DNA of 64,000 nt from Cladopsammia gracilis (GCA_022457155.1 JAJGOT010000020.1:874501-938500); one strand, 5' to 3'; positions 24,356-36,950 are shown, numbered from the stretch's first letter. Made by a program: numbers and translations. Notes: generated from the letters alone by a model not told the origin.

Positions 24356-27300
24356 ATGGCGGAAATATCTGAAAATTCGAGCATTAAGATAGAGAAGCTG
24401 AACGGAAGAAACTATCAAACATGGAAGTACAACGTGAAACTAGTCTTGATGGAACGTGGATTGTGGGGGTTCACCCAGGAAGGAAAGGAAGTTCCACCGG
24501 GAGATTCTGCATCGGCGGCTGTCAAGAAAACCTTTCGTTTACGTTCTGATAAAGCATATTCGCTAATCGCGTTAAATGTTGACAAAGATCTGCAAGTTCA
24601 CATCGCATCCTTTAAAAACCCGCTGGATGCGTGGAGGATTCTGCAAAAGCAGTTTGAGTTCGTGTCGGGAACGCAAATGGTTCGTGTAAACAGGAAATTC
24701 TTCGCAGTGAGTATGAAGGAGGGGCAGGATCTCATGCAGCACTTGACATACATGACTTCTCTCGCCGAGATACTTAGAGAAATGGCCGAAGAAATTTCTT
24801 CGAAGAAATTTGCTACGGTGGTATTAGGAAGTTTACCGGAGTCCTAAGATAACTTCCTTACAAGCTTAAATGCGAGAAAAGCCGAAGAATTAGATTGGGA
24901 GAGCATCAAGAGATTGTTGATTGAAGAGCATTTAAAGCGGGTCGAAAAGGACGAGAAACAGGAATCTGCAGACAATGCACTTTTCGTCGAAAGAGGAAAC
25001 CATTTCTATAGAGGAAGATATCAAGCACGCGGTGGCGGTCGTGGTGGACGTTCTCGCTCTCAGAATTCACACTTTAACAAAGGCAATCCGTCCCACCGTG
25101 ATGATCGCGAGAAGTACAAAGAAGTCACGTGTTTCAAATGTAACCAGGAAGGACACATGATGAAAAATTGTCCGTTCAACAAGAAACCTAACACAAGCAA
25201 AAGGGAAGGATCCAATATGGCGGAACTCGAAGGAGTGGCACTGATTTCAAGTACAACGAATCGGTCGGATGAATGGTTCATTGACTCCGCAGCAACCAAG
25301 CACATGACACATGACAAAAGCATTTTGGAGAACTTTGTTCATTACGAACAACCGAAGAACATTTATCTTGGAGACAGCACAGTGATTCATGCTCTTGGTG
25401 AAGGGAAAGTGAGACTTCCCACAGTAAGCAGTACCCGTGAAATTGCTCATGACTTGCATAAAGTATTGTTTGTACCAAAGTTGACCAAGAACTTACTTTC
25501 AGTCCCGGCAATGGCGTTGATGGGAGCCGAAATTCGTTTTGACAAGGATAAATGTTTAGTACTGAAGAATGAGAAAGAATTCGTCATTGGTTGCTTGCCA
25601 GATGACAAGCTGTACACGGTGAACACTGTTGAGTATGCTCAAGTTTTGACCACAGACAATGGCCCATCACTTGAAGTTTGGCACAATAGATTGGGTCATC
25701 TAAACTACAACTACATATATCAGTTGATGAAGAAAGAAATGGTTGATGGAATGAACTGTGATTCAGTCACCGAGTCCCAAAAGGAATGTGAGGGATGTGT
25801 TCTTGGCAAAATGCAGAAGAAGCCTTTTCCAAAGCAGAGCCAACACAGGGCAACCAGACCATATGAAATTGTTCATAGTGATGTATGTGGTCCAAGGCAA
25901 GTGGAATCCAAAGGTGGAAGTAGATACATGCTTACATTAACAGATGATTTCTCACGCTACACAACTACTTACTTCATCAAGTCCAAGAGTGAAGTACTGT
26001 TAAAGTTCAAGGAGTATGTTAATTCTGTCGAAAAACAAACTGGTAGTCAAATTTTGAAACTGAACATTCTGGCAGAAGAAGATGTTAAAGTCCTCAGAAG
26101 TGACAATGGAGGAGAATATGCTTCCAACAACTTCACTAAATTTTGTGCCGAGATGGGAATTTCACACGAGTTTACTGTCCCGTACTGTCCACAGCAAAAT
26201 GGAGTTTCTGAACGGAAGAACCGCACTATTATAGAGAAGGCAAGATCAATGCTGCACCAAGCCAAGTTACCACTGGAATTCTGGGCAGAAGCCTGCAGCA
26301 CAGCAGTGTATCTTCTTAACCGAAGCCCGACAACAGCATTGAAGAATGAAACACCTTTTGAGCGTTTGGTTGGTACGAAACCAGACATTACTCATCTAAA
26401 AGTCTTTGGGTGTGTGAGTTATGTGCATGTTCCAAACAGCAAGCGCAGAAAGCTAGATGCTAAAGCCCGTAAAGCAATTTTCGTTGGATACCCTCCTGGA
26501 GTTAAAGGGTACAAACTGTATGACCTTGAAAAGAAGAGTTTTGTTGTGAGTCGAGATGTAACATTCTTTGAACAGAACTTTGATCATTTTGAAGAGGAGA
26601 TCAAGTCAAAAGAAGCAGTCAAGTTGGATTTGAGCAATGTGTTTCCTAAAGTGGATGAAGAAAGTGAAAGTGCTCCAGAACATTCTGTGAAAAGAGAACC
26701 TGTGGTTCCAGAGCATCCTGAGTCTCCAGTTCCAAAACAACCCACGAACAAAGAACCTGCAGTTCCAAAGCATCTTGAGCCATCAGTTCAAGTGGAGGAA
26801 AACTCAGATGCTACACAAGGTGTAGAACCTCCAGTTCAAAAGAATGCTGAATCTGCAGTTTTACAGAATGCTCAACCAGTGGGAGCAACAAATGAAGAAG
26901 CACCAGTTAAGAGAACCTATGAACATTTGTTTATGGAACAAGTTCGAAACCTAGGACCAGTAAGGCAGCGAAAACGGCCAAGCAGATTTCAAGATGATGA
27001 TGAATGCCTAGTGACTAGTTCAAAGATTGAAGAGCCAAAAACAGTTCATAAAGAGTGGAATGGTGAACAGTCAAGTCAATGGAGAGAAGCCATGGAATCA
27101 GAATATTCGTCACTGTTGAAGAATGATACATGGGACCTAGTTCCTCCACCTGAAGGAAAGAACGTAGTTGGATCCCGCTGGGTCTTGAAAGTTAAGCGTG
27201 ATGAAGATGGTTCTGTTGATCGCTTCAAAGCTAGACTTGTTGCACAAGGATATTCTCAAGTGAAAGGTGTAGATTATGAAGAGGTGTTTTTACCAGTGGC

Positions 27301-28608
27301 TCGATATTCGTCTGTGAGATCGTTGTTTGCCCTAGCTAACGTGCAAGATTTGGAGATACATCAAATGGATATTAAAACTGCCTTTCTGAATGGTTCATTG
27401 GATTGTGAAATTTACATGTCACAACCAGAAGGATTTGTCGATCCCGACAAACCAAATCATGTTTGCAAGTTGAAGAAAAGCATTTATGGACTCAAACAGT
27501 CAGCTCGTTGTTGGAACACTACCCTAGATGAGTATTTGAATTCAGTTGGCTATCGCAAGAGTAATGCTGATGGATGCATTTATGTTAAATCGTTGAAAGA
27601 AGTCAATGGTCCCATCAGTTTTGTGATACTGGGCGTGTACGTCGATGACATCATTCCAGTCTCAAACAACCCTCAGTTGCTAAAAGCAGAGAAAGCTGCA
27701 TTGTGTGAGAGATTTGAAATGACTGACCAAGGGGAGATACACTACCTCCTTGGTATGTCGATCAAGAGAGACAGACTGTGTAGAACACTGACAGTAAGCC
27801 AGCTTAACTATGTTGAGAAAGTACTTGAGAAATTTGGAATGGAAAACTGCAAACCTGTTTCTACTCCTCTTGAACTGGGCGAAAGGTTTCAGCAGCTACC
27901 ACCAACGGATAAGCCGTTTGATGTTCAAACCTACCAACAGGCAATTGGATGTCGGACTTACATAGCAACAGCAACAAGACCTGACATAGCTGCTGCAGTT
28001 GGAGTCCTATCCCACTATATGTCAAGACCAAGTAAAGATCACTGGATCGGTGTAAAGCGTGTTCTGAGATATCTAAAAGGAACTTTGAACTATGGTTTGA
28101 AATTTTCAGCTCATGACGAGGATCCAGAATTGATCGGCTACAGTGATGCAGATTGGGCAGGAGATGTTGACACTCGAAGATCAACATCAGGCTATGTGTT
28201 TCAGATTGGAAGGAGTACGGTTAGTTGGTCAAGCAGGAAGCAAGCGACAGTTGCTAAGTCCTCTACGGAAGCTGAATATGTTGCTCTGAGCTCATCTACA
28301 CAGGAAGCTGTATGGCTACGCCGTTTAATGGAATTCGCGAAGACCTTCGAAAATATTTGGATACCCCAACTACCATTTATGAAGATAATCAAGGAGCCAT
28401 TGAACTGGCAAAGAATGCCAAATATCATAACCGAACAAAGCACATTGACATTTGCCATCATTTTGTTCGCGAAAGAGTTGTTTCAAATGAAATCCGTGTC
28501 ATTAATTGCCCTACTGGGGACATGGTTGCGGACATTATGACCAAAGGACTTGCGAAACTGTCTTTTGAGAAACTGCGAGATTTATTAGGCGTTTATGACA
28601 TTATGTAA
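24356..28608 (+). pseudogene. Copia gag-pol polyprotein with one stop and one frameshift
   Basis: The gag starts at MAEISENSSIKIEKL (24356); an earlier in-frame ATG at 24296 lies in the primer site. Domains in order are: gag helical part with a CCHC knuckle (CFKCNQEGHMMKNC); protease with DSAAT; integrase with HNRLGHLN...CEGC zinc finger, then Asp in HSDVCGP, Asp in RSDNGGEY and Glu in SERKNRT; reverse transcriptase with MDIKTAFLNG and YVDDI; RNase H with YSDADWAGD and STEAEYVAL. Breaks are an in-frame TAA at 24845-24847 in gag, and a one-base shift near 28327 in RNase H. The last part (to 28608) is in another frame and ends in DLLGVYDIM. Otherwise the 1.4-kb-codon frame is open, so loss of function is recent. 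Confidence 0.93.
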
Positions 28609-28670
28609 TTACACTGTTATTGTTTAAGTTTTGCTTGTTTGACTTTAACGGCATTATTATCAAGTGGGAG

Positions 28671-28868
28671 TGTTAAGAACAGAACTGTTTTATTATGATA
28701 ATGTATGCCGTTCGATTCTATGGTTACAGTTTCTATTGTTAGTCTTCGTGACGTCATAGCCTTCCCTCGTGGCCTTCGCCAAGTTATTCAGTTCAGTTCT
28801 CGTGTACGCTACGTGTTGTTGAAGATTAAACCAGTTGAGTCTATGTAGTGGACGTGTGTTATTTATCA
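28671..28868 (+). repeat. Copia 3' LTR
   Basis: 198 bp, differing from the 5' LTR at three positions seen by eye (G/T early, G/A in CAAGTTRTTCAG, C/T in TATGTAGYGGAC). Confidence 0.95.
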
Positions 28869-28873
28869 CAAAA

Positions 28874-29058
28874 CACCCAAGCATGCTTCTGGGTCAGGAA
28901 GCGATTTCTCTTTGCGGTTGAACTTTACATAGATTGGTTGTGTTGGGTAAAGTGGATTTCCTAGCACAAACTGATGGAAGCGGCCTGTAGTTGACATATG
29001 TGCATCTTCAGAGTGTACTGCAAGAGAGAATATTCCCATTTTGCTTACATGCAGTATC
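28874..29058 (-). other. Flank between Copia and truncated copy B
   Basis: The minus strand is open over about 60 codons (MGIFSLAVHSEDAH and onward), with AAAATG at its start and a TGA near 28873. It may be a piece of another transposon gene joined to copy B at the truncation point. I do not recognise it. Confidence 0.25.
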
Positions 29059-30868
29059 TCTCTATCCTCTGGTTGTGGACACTTTTTCCTGTGATAAAAG
29101 AGCCTCTATCTGACCCACGCTCAGGATGGCTGAACATGAATCTTGCTACATCCACATTTTCTCCTCCTTGATCAGCCCTGACCTTAGATGGCAGTCCATG
29201 AGAACTTACAGCCTCCAGAAAATTGTGAAGCACTGTTTCAGCTGTATTATTTGTGCTGCACTTGAGGAACATGATTTTTCTAGAATATCCGTCTATGCAT
29301 CCATGTATAACAAATCTCCACCTTTAAAAGACAGACTTTATAAAACCTAGTTTCTTGGTAAATAAATAAATATTACAGTGCGACGACTTCAACCGAAGCC
29401 ACGTCAGGATTTTTAGCCAATCAGACGACTTTAACTGAAACCATCTCGGGATTTTTAGCCAATCAGAAATCGAGAACTCGAACAGACGATTGCAAAGTTA
29501 TTTCACTTCATTTTATTTGTGGTAAAATTTTTCACTTGAAACAATCTTAAGCAAGATTATAGCACGGCAAATTTATAGAATTAAGTCAATAAATAAAATG
29601 AAGTGAAATAACTCTGTGGTCATTTGTTTGAAATCTCGATTTCTGATGATTGTCGAACTGTAAATGAAGAAATTATCCTGGAAAAAATTAAAACTTACCT
29701 TATTAATTTATTGTGGCCATCAAGATGCCAAAGAGCAAGGGGTGATTTAACACTGTATGACCTTCTGGTGAGTGGCGTAAATTGTAATGCTTGGAGCAAA
29801 ATGCCTTCAGGATCTGATCTTTGCATGGACTCTCTCGCACGTAATTGTTGCACACGTATACCTCTAAAACGCAGTAGCCCGCTCATTCTTCGATATCCAC
29901 AGTTTGGAAATTCTTGAATTAGTTGCTGCGTAACTTTATCAAGATCACTGTCATTTATAACGGAATAGGTTTGTCCAACAGATAGGTCGTAGCTTTTCAG
30001 TCGTCTGTTCACTGTACTCACACTTACTCCAAGGATTTGAGCTATAATTGGTATGGAAAAATAGTATTCTAACAGAAGCTCAAGCTGTTCTTTAGGTATA
30101 TCAAATGTTGGTCGGCCTTTGTTTCCTGTATATAAGCGTACTGGTGTATATCCCTTGAAAATGTCTTTATCAATTTGTGCAAATAAACATTGAACACGAT
30201 AGAGTTTCTTCAGTATTGAATCGATCGTTGAAGTAAGCTGATTTGGCAGCTGTGTAGAATGACTATACCGCTCCAAAACACCAGAAAACCAGTCAATTCG
30301 GAACTTAAAATTATCAACCTCTTGAATATCCATACTTGGATTTTCCAATTTTGTGAGTACATCGGTTAAAAATCTTTTTCCGTGTATCGCTAGCGACTCC
30401 ATCTTGTTCTGTTGTGATTTGTGAGCCTGGGTACTAGTGGTAACACCGCTGATCAAAAGGACTGGGCTCACAGCCCAATGAAATGAACAAATCGCCAAAT
30501 GACATGAATAATAGCCCAATGAAATGAGCAATCGCCCAATGACAAGTGAACCATTGCCCGATGAAATGAATAAAAGCCCGATCAACTGAAATTTAGCCCG
30601 ATAAAATGAACTATTACCCAATGAGATGAACGCTGCCTTGCTCTGTGAAATGAATAATAGCCCATTGACGTGAAAAATAGCCCAATGAAATGAAAAATAT
30701 CCCGATAAAATGAATTATAGACCAATGAAATGAACTATGATCCAATGAAATGAATTTGGCTTAGCTCAATGAAATAACTTATTGCCCATTAAACTAGGGG
30801 TTTTAGCTCAATGAACCATACATTGATCAAAGGGTATTTTTGACATTGTTCACACTTCATAATAAATT
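29059..30868 (-). pseudogene. rve-type DDE transposon copy B, 3'-truncated
   Basis: This is an inverted relative of copy A. Exon 1 runs from 30402 down to 29699 (AAG|GTAAG donor) and is open throughout, with the same helix-turn-helix parts and LWHLDGHNK. Intron 1 is only about 377 bp. Exon 2 begins at 29321 after TTAAAG and keeps [11 protein letters not shown] and VHNQRIER, but homology stops near 29059 and the rest, including part of the catalytic domain and exon 3, is missing. The subterminal array lies at 30470-30810, and homology to copy A ends near 30868. Confidence 0.72.
30470..30810 (-). repeat. Subterminal repeat array of copy B
   Basis: Degenerate copies of TAGCCCAATGAAATGAA, the reverse complement of the array at 9360-9720, in the same order relative to the transposase start. 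Confidence 0.75.
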
Positions 30869-31139
30869 GAGGGAGCAGATTTCACCTTGTGGCAGCCGCA
30901 GTAAAATTCAGTGGCGTTTCACAGAAGTGCAGGTACGTACAATTGCAACATTTATTAACACATTTGTAGATAGTTGATTAAAACTACGTGAGCCGCGCGA
31001 TTTAGAAACTAATTTGTTATGATGATTTACCAAGAACGTGCTTACAGCAGTTTGTTTCACTTGCTTTGTCTAACAAATATCACGAGGTTTGAGAACCTTA
31101 AAACACTTTGCATTTGCGATTTCTGTCTTTCCAATTGCT

Positions 31140-31640
31140 TTTTATCTCGTTAAAGCGCATGCGCGCATAACGAGATATAGGAGTCACTAGAATATGGGGA
31201 CAAAAGTTGTTAACAAATTTTTGTGGACTTTTGTCCGGGGGGGTTAGTTGTTTCTTCTTTATAGAAGCTATATTAGGGCATTGAGGATATGGTTGGTTAA
31301 ACCGGTTAGGATTTCAAGAAGGGCATCACATACTGCTCCTAAAATTTTTGGGGAGCACCCCCGGACCTATTGTTAATTTCCCTTGGGTATCGGGATGTCA
31401 AAACTTGTGACGAACTTGTCATATCTTACATTACGTTACCGCAAAGGTATTAAGTTCTTCTTAAGTTTCGATATCTCACGTTACCTATCAGTTTCAATCA
31501 TTTGTCGTAAAGCCATTAAAGCTGCATTGCGTTTTTTTTTTGGCAAACGCAGTTTGAGAATTTCACGATGTATTTTTACGAATGGAGACGTTTTAAGAAA
31601 GTTAAATGGGACGGTAAAGTTTGTGTTTTAATATGAGCGA
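31140..31640 (+). repeat. Dispersed repeat, inverted copy of 16543-17060
   Basis: See the partner: shared landmarks are GCATGCGCGCATAACGAGAT, GGGGAGCACCCCCGGACC and AACCGGTTAGGATTTC. It lies just outside copy B, whereas the partner lies inside the intron of copy A. The two repeats therefore moved independently of the transposon. Confidence 0.75.
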
Positions 31641-32511
31641 TATGGCAGAGCAAAATTGCGTTTGCTCTATTTTGATTCATTGCTATTACGGTTTGATTAT
31701 GCAATAGTATGGGAACGACGTCATAGTTTTGTTTTTTTAGCTACCGTGCACAAGGATATTATGCGGATTGTGCGACTGAATTTGTTTTGCGGGAGGATAT
31801 TTTTGCGGGTTGCGGAGACAGCTAAAATTTGCTGGAAGGAAATGCTTGCGGATTTCTGGGCAAGTATAAATAAAATCCAAGGCATCGGTATTAAACTGCA
31901 ATTTTACTTCCTGACCGGAGGTTTGTATAGTTCCCATAGTTATGGTTGCTGTTCTGGCGCCAATATGAACATAAACAACGAGAAAACTAGTGAGTGAATT
32001 ATTGTACGTTGTTGTAAAAACGTATCAGTATTATGATAACAGTCTCTGGTTCGTTTGAGGACGTGTCTGGAGTTGAATCAGGAATACAAATGACTGTTGT
32101 GCCGGTCGTCTCGGAGTTCACTGTTATGAGAATTATGAGTTATGAGAGTTCACCGTTCTGTAAAACGAGGACCGGATGGCGGCAGATGGCGGATGGCGGA
32201 TGGCGGACGGCGGACGGCGGACGGCGGATAATAAAATGCGGATAACAAAATGCGGATGATAAAATGCGGATGAAAAAAACAACAGAAAAATAATTCCTTG
32301 CGATTTTTACAAAAAAAAAACAAAGAAAGAAAAGCAGAAATAACTTTAAAATGGCACGAAACAAAAACACGAAACAGTAACTTTATTGTCCAAACTGTCT
32401 TCAAGTTTCACTTCATGCCTCACTCAACCCTAGTTGGAAAATATATGAATTTTGCGTTTCGAGCCCCTCCCCTAGGTTTGACCGATTGTGCAGTCTGCAT
32501 GTGTTTGAGGA
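31641..32511. other. Gene-free stretch with a GGCGGA minisatellite
   Basis: No gene is supported. From about 32172 to 32270 there is a run of GGCGGATGGCGGA and GGCGGACGGCGGAC units passing into three AAAATGCGGAT units. Confidence 0.5.
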
Positions 32512-32568
32512 TGGAGTCCGACGAGTGTGACGATTACGGGCTTTTAAAATCTGTGTTTAGGAAACGGT
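32512..32568 (+). CDS. Possible host first exon
   Basis: ATG at 32512 opens a short acidic coding stretch (MESDECDDYGLLKSVFRKR) that runs into a strong splice donor, CG|GTAAGT, at 32569. Nothing identifies the product, and no acceptor exon could be linked because transposons follow. It may be a first coding exon of a host gene or chance. Confidence 0.2.
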
Positions 32569-32689
32569 AAGTTAGTAGAGTTCTTAAATTCGATTTAACT
32601 TCACCTGTTACTTTGCTTCACAAACAATCTTTGCTGACTTTTTATTCGTGTTTGTATCTGGTTCGTTGAAGAGTCAGGAAGGTGATGCA

Positions 32690-32836
32690 GTTGAGTGTTT
32701 TTATCATAGATATGTTAAAAGGGTTAATTACTACACTAGTTTCCGTTATGGATATCTTTGGAATGCATGTATTCAGATAAGACCTTTTTGAGTGTTCCAC
32801 TGTCACGATCATTCATTCCTGTGTTATCCTTTGTGA
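32690..32836 (+). repeat. 147-bp direct repeat, left copy
   Basis: TTGAGTGTTTTTATCATAGA through CATTCATTCCTGTGTTAT is repeated at 35216-35362 with a few small gaps (GT and TTA missing here). The pair brackets the DIRS-like and LINE fragments. Confidence 0.85.
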
Positions 32837-32865
32837 AAGCAAGAGCAACACTACAATGGTGTCTC

Positions 32866-34375
32866 AGTGATTCCGACCGCCATTACTGTGTCCGATCCAG
32901 AACTGTTGGCATGTGATGCTTGTCTTGATGCTTGTGGTGCAGTGTGTTTTGGGGAATTCTTCCATGCCAAGTTTCCTCCTTTTATTGCTAGTCAACATTT
33001 GAACATTAACCAGCTCGAACTGCTTACAATCAGGTCAGCGTATACGCACTGAACAATCAACGTTCAACGAACGCCTTCATGCAGCGTTGTCTACGTGAAC
33101 TTTGGTTGTTGCTGTCTCTTAACAATATCCGTTTATCTGCGCGTTTCATTAGCGGGAAGTCTAACGTTTTAGCGGATAAGTTGAGTCGTTCTCACTTAGA
33201 CTCCTCGAACTCAGAATATGTGCAGCATGCCGTAGCTACCTTGAACCTTACCCAAGTATTTCCTAGCGACTCTAAGTTCGTTTTTAATGTATATTAAGTA
33301 GCTACTTCCATTTATTTTCATAAATCCTTATTAAGTTTATTGATTTTTTTTTCTTTCTGTTTTTCAATTTAATCTCGCAGATCACATCGACGCTTTGCAG
33401 CGCTAGCAGTATTTAGGAACTATTCAGGTCCATGTTTTTTGCGACTACACAAAGCGCTCTATGAGATGCTATATGCGAACATATTTATTGTTTTGCCAAT
33501 ATTTCGATTTCTTACCTTTTCCAGTTTCCAAATCCGTTTATTTGCTTTATTTAGTTTTTTTTTGTCACGTTCTTTAACGTCATACCGTTCGATCGTTAAT
33601 TATTTGAGCATTATTTCACATATTAACCGCTCGTGTGGTGCCAGTTTTACCTTTCTTCACGATTATGACGTTTATCTTGCCAAACGAGCGGTGCGTCGAA
33701 TCTTGGGTGATTGTGTCGCACGAAAAGAACCGATCACTGTTGAGATCCTTTTACAATTGTCCCGTATTTTCGATTTAGATAATCATTTGCACGTCTGCAT
33801 GCGTGCTTTATTTTTAGTAGCCTTATTTTCTTTTTTACGTATCTCTAATTTAGTACCGTATAAGTTGTCTGAAATTGGCGATTCCCAGGCGTATTTTTTG
33901 ACGCTATCTAGCGTGACTTTCACACCGCAAGGGGTTTTGTTGCGCATCACGCGCACGGAGACACTCCAGTTTCGGGAGCGGGTTTTAGAAATTCCCTTGC
34001 AGTTTATTCCCGGTTCGCCCCTTTGTCCTGTCACCGCGCTTAGGCAGTATTTAGCTAGTGTACAATTGTCGCCCTCCACCATTATTCGTTTGTCAATCTC
34101 GGGGATCGAACAAGCCTATCTTGGCTCACCAGTATAACGCTTTTATTAAGAAGTCACTTTCAGCCATTGGGTTTAATCCCGCACAGTATTCCTCGCACAG
34201 TTTTCGTCGCGGGGGCGCTACATTTGCTTTTTGTAATCGAGCGCCTACAGCTTTTATTAAATCGCATGGCGATTGGAAGAGTGACGCATATTTAGTCTAT
34301 CTCACTCTTTCCAACGAAAATAAGTTTAAAATTCTCCATTCTATCACAACCAGACTCTCTCCCACATCGTAACTT
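32866..34375 (+). pseudogene. DIRS-like element, RNase H and tyrosine recombinase part
   Basis: The RNase H part spans 32866-33297 in two frames (SDPELLACDACLDACGAV, NINQLELLTI, GKSNVLADKLSRS). The tyrosine recombinase part starts near 33439 (ALFLVALFSFLRISNLV, RTETLQFRERV) and continues, after a frame change near 34110, with the HxxR box (HSFRRGGATFAF) and a HGDWKSDAYLVYL end holding the late His/Trp and Tyr positions. This order is typical of DIRS retrotransposons, which integrate by a tyrosine recombinase. Reverse transcriptase and gag parts are missing, so this is a 3' fragment. Confidence 0.8.
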
Positions 34376-34529
34376 CTTCTTCTCAAACCCTTATTTCATT
34401 CTTTTTTCCCCTTTGGGTTTGGCGGTCTAGGGTGTTGTCTCTTGTACAGTATCAATTTTGAATAAACATCCGTTTAACCCCATCTACTGAGTCTGTTTGT
34501 AGTAGTAATTGCAAAACAGTGTCTATCCA

Positions 34530-35215
34530 TATCAAATACCCTTGCATTGCATGACAATCCGAGTTTTATGACCTCAATAAACAAAATTTTAGAAACCTTC
34601 CAAGGTATATCAGATACAAATTCTCTTTTCGTGGAAAATAGTCAGAAATCCATGAAAATTTTCTTAAATAGAATTATTAATAATATAGAATCAGAATCTA
34701 AGGTACATCAGATGAAGCTTGTTCAACTAAACATCAAGCTTAATTTTTATTCTAAATTCACAAATGACACAGGAAGTTCTAGTAACTGTTATGACGTAAT
34801 AAAAAATATGAAACACAGACGAACACTGGCTAAGTTTCGAACAGGAAATCATTGCCTACGTGTTGAAACGGGTAGACATGCAAAACCAAAAATTCCAAGA
34901 GATTTGAGGCACTGCGAATGCTGCTTACCAAATGACGTTGAAGAAGAAATTCATTTCTTTTTCGACTGTGTTTCATATTCTGACCTAAGAAATTCACTAC
35001 ATTGTAAAAGTTTTTTGAACCTACAAAATACATATAGAATTAATTTCTTTTTTAACAATGTTGACACGGGTGGGTCACTTTATATATGAAGCTTCAGAGA
35101 GACTAAACACTCTGTTAGCAAAGACTGCAATCACTATATTCTAGTTTAATCTGTTAGTGTAATAGGCAATACCATGTATGTAAATGGAATGCTAATAAAC
35201 TTTTGATTTGATTTG
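34530..35215 (+). pseudogene. 3' end of a non-LTR retrotransposon
   Basis: An open frame at 34547-35089 encodes the C-terminal region that follows the reverse transcriptase in several LINE clades: LAKFRTGNHCLRVETGR, then CECC and HFFFDC zinc-ligand-like residues. The segment ends near 35199-35218 in TTGATTTGATTT, a short tail repeat typical of LINE 3' ends. No reverse transcriptase remains. Confidence 0.65.
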
Positions 35216-35362
35216 TAATTGAGTGTTTTTATCATAGATATGTTAAAAGGGTTAATTACTACACTAGTTTCCGTTATGGATATCTTTGGAATGCATGTGT
35301 ATTCAGATATTAAAGACCTTTTTGAGTGTTCCACTGGCACGATCATTCATTCCTGTGTTATT
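35216..35362 (+). repeat. 147-bp direct repeat, right copy
   Basis: Partner of 32690-32836. The sequence after it (TATAATCGCCAAAACGG) differs from that after the left copy. Confidence 0.85.
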
Positions 35363-36510
35363 TATAATCGCCAAAACGGGAATCTGAATAACTGGTTATA
35401 TATATTTAAAGTTAACTTCGTCAGGGGTGAAAGAGTTTTGTTTCCTAAGTACTAGAAAATCATACTTTTCATACTTTTCACGTTTTTTTAAATTTGGCTT
35501 TCTTTACATGTAGTATTTTATCTATTAAACATACGATACATATATTAATTTGAGAATATCAGTATTATAAAAGTGACATGCCAAACACGACTCCCGCTAG
35601 TTGCAAAATGTATAAAGAAACCTCTAGAATAGCTTTGACAAATGCTCGATGTATTGTATGACTCTTTGATCTTTGGGATATAAATCTCTTTAATGACAGG
35701 AGGTCAGTTTACATGCTGTGCACACTCACTGCCATTTATAGAATTATTGTTTCTCTATGCCTTCGTTATGCTAGTTCTCTTGGCATATGTTGGGGCGTCT
35801 TTGGCTAACTTTTGTTGCAAGATAAGTAGTGATCGGCTGCAGTTTTTGTTAATTTTTATGAATATGCTTGGATCAGTCAATTTCTCAGCCGGTGATTTAG
35901 TGTCTAAGTCTGCGGTGTGCAAGACTTGTGAGAAAGTGGATCTTTATCACGGATGTACTGAGTGTCTAAGATCAAAGTCTGAAGCTGCCGTATCTCTACT
36001 GGAATAATGACTTCTTGCAGTTTATGTTTTAGCTCCTTGTTTTATTCTGTTTTTGAGTAGTGTTTCTTGTAGTTTGAAGAACCTCCTGATCCGTTGTTTC
36101 ATAATGGCGTTCGGGATTGCATCCCGACAATGGCTTGTACAGATGTAGTGATCTGTTTTGAAAATCTCACGGATGCTAGTGAATTCTTACGTTTTTCCAC
36201 AGTTTATTTTTTAGTATTTATCAAATTATTATCCTAAAGCTGTAAACTGCGCATTGTAAATTGGCGTAGAAATAATGGCAAAGTCCCAGGTTCGCGTCAT
36301 CTAATTACCATTTTGTAAATTCAAATCTCTAAAAATAAACTCACAAACGCGACGTTGAAAACAAGAAATATTTTACCATTCAACTATTCAATGTACATAG
36401 AGTTAATTCTGAAAATATATTTCTAGGGGTGAGGTACCGTGTATACGGTAAACACCGTGAGTTACGTTCGTGTTGCAGTTACAGTTTTGAATTTGTTTTC
36501 GTACATTGGA
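35363..36510. other. Gene-free stretch
   Basis: No gene is supported. The longest frame (35693-36007) has a hydrophobic run and a CKTCEK...HGCTEC cysteine cluster, but no homology that I recognise. Confidence 0.35.
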
Positions 36511-36518
36511 ATGAATAT

Positions 36519-36942
36519 CCCGGGGGGGGGTACTCCCTATAATGGGCTATACGGGGATGCTCCGCCCGAAAGGGGTACCTTTTTGAGGCTAGAGGTATAT
36601 GAAAGGGTCGGGATTTCACGAGTTGAAGTATATGAAAAGGTAGGGATTTTACGAAGAATAGGAAAGGGAAGCGAAGCCACGCCGTTGAAGCATAAAAAAG
36701 GTAGGGAAAACTGCCATTTAACTATTATAAAAATGGCCTTTCAAAATATCTCAAACAGACACACTTAAAGGCTCTCAAGGGGGTACCATTTTTATTGAAA
36801 GGTATATGAAAGGGGTACCATTTTCAATGAAAGGTATATGAAAGGGGTACCTTTTCTGTCAAAATCGGTATATGAAAGGGTAAGGGTTTGAACCTCGGGG
36901 CGGAGCATCCCCGTACGAAACTTTGCTGAGTACCCCCCCGGG
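36519..36942. mobile_element. 424-bp hAT-type MITE
   Basis: Ends CCCGGGGGGGGTACTC and GAGTACCCCCCCGGG, with GGGGATGCTCCGCCC matching inverted further in. They are flanked by the 8-bp duplication ATGAATAT (36511-36518, 36943-36950). Internal units of GGTATATGAAAGGGGTACC repeat. An 8-bp duplication is the hAT signature. Confidence 0.85.
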
Positions 36943-36950
36943 ATGAATAT

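Larger units (their letters stand above)
24094..28868 (+). mobile_element. Full-length Copia LTR retrotransposon (4775 bp)
   Basis: Two 198-bp LTRs that start TGTTAAG and end TTATCA bound the element. The 5-bp target duplication CAAAA is at 24089-24093 and 28869-28873. I count three differences between the LTRs (about 1.5%), so the insertion is fairly young. A tRNA-type primer site and a purine tract (AAGTGGGAG, just before 28671) are present. Gene order gag-protease-integrase-reverse transcriptase-RNase H is that of Copia (Pseudoviridae). Confidence 0.95.

Noticed and set aside
31383..31631. Peptide similar to one at 16543-16776
   Set aside because: Both lie in a dispersed inverted repeat; similarity reflects the DNA repeat, and the frames differ by indels.
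35219..35455. 78-residue frame starting in the right 147-bp repeat
   Set aside because: Most of it is the direct repeat; no recognisable domain.
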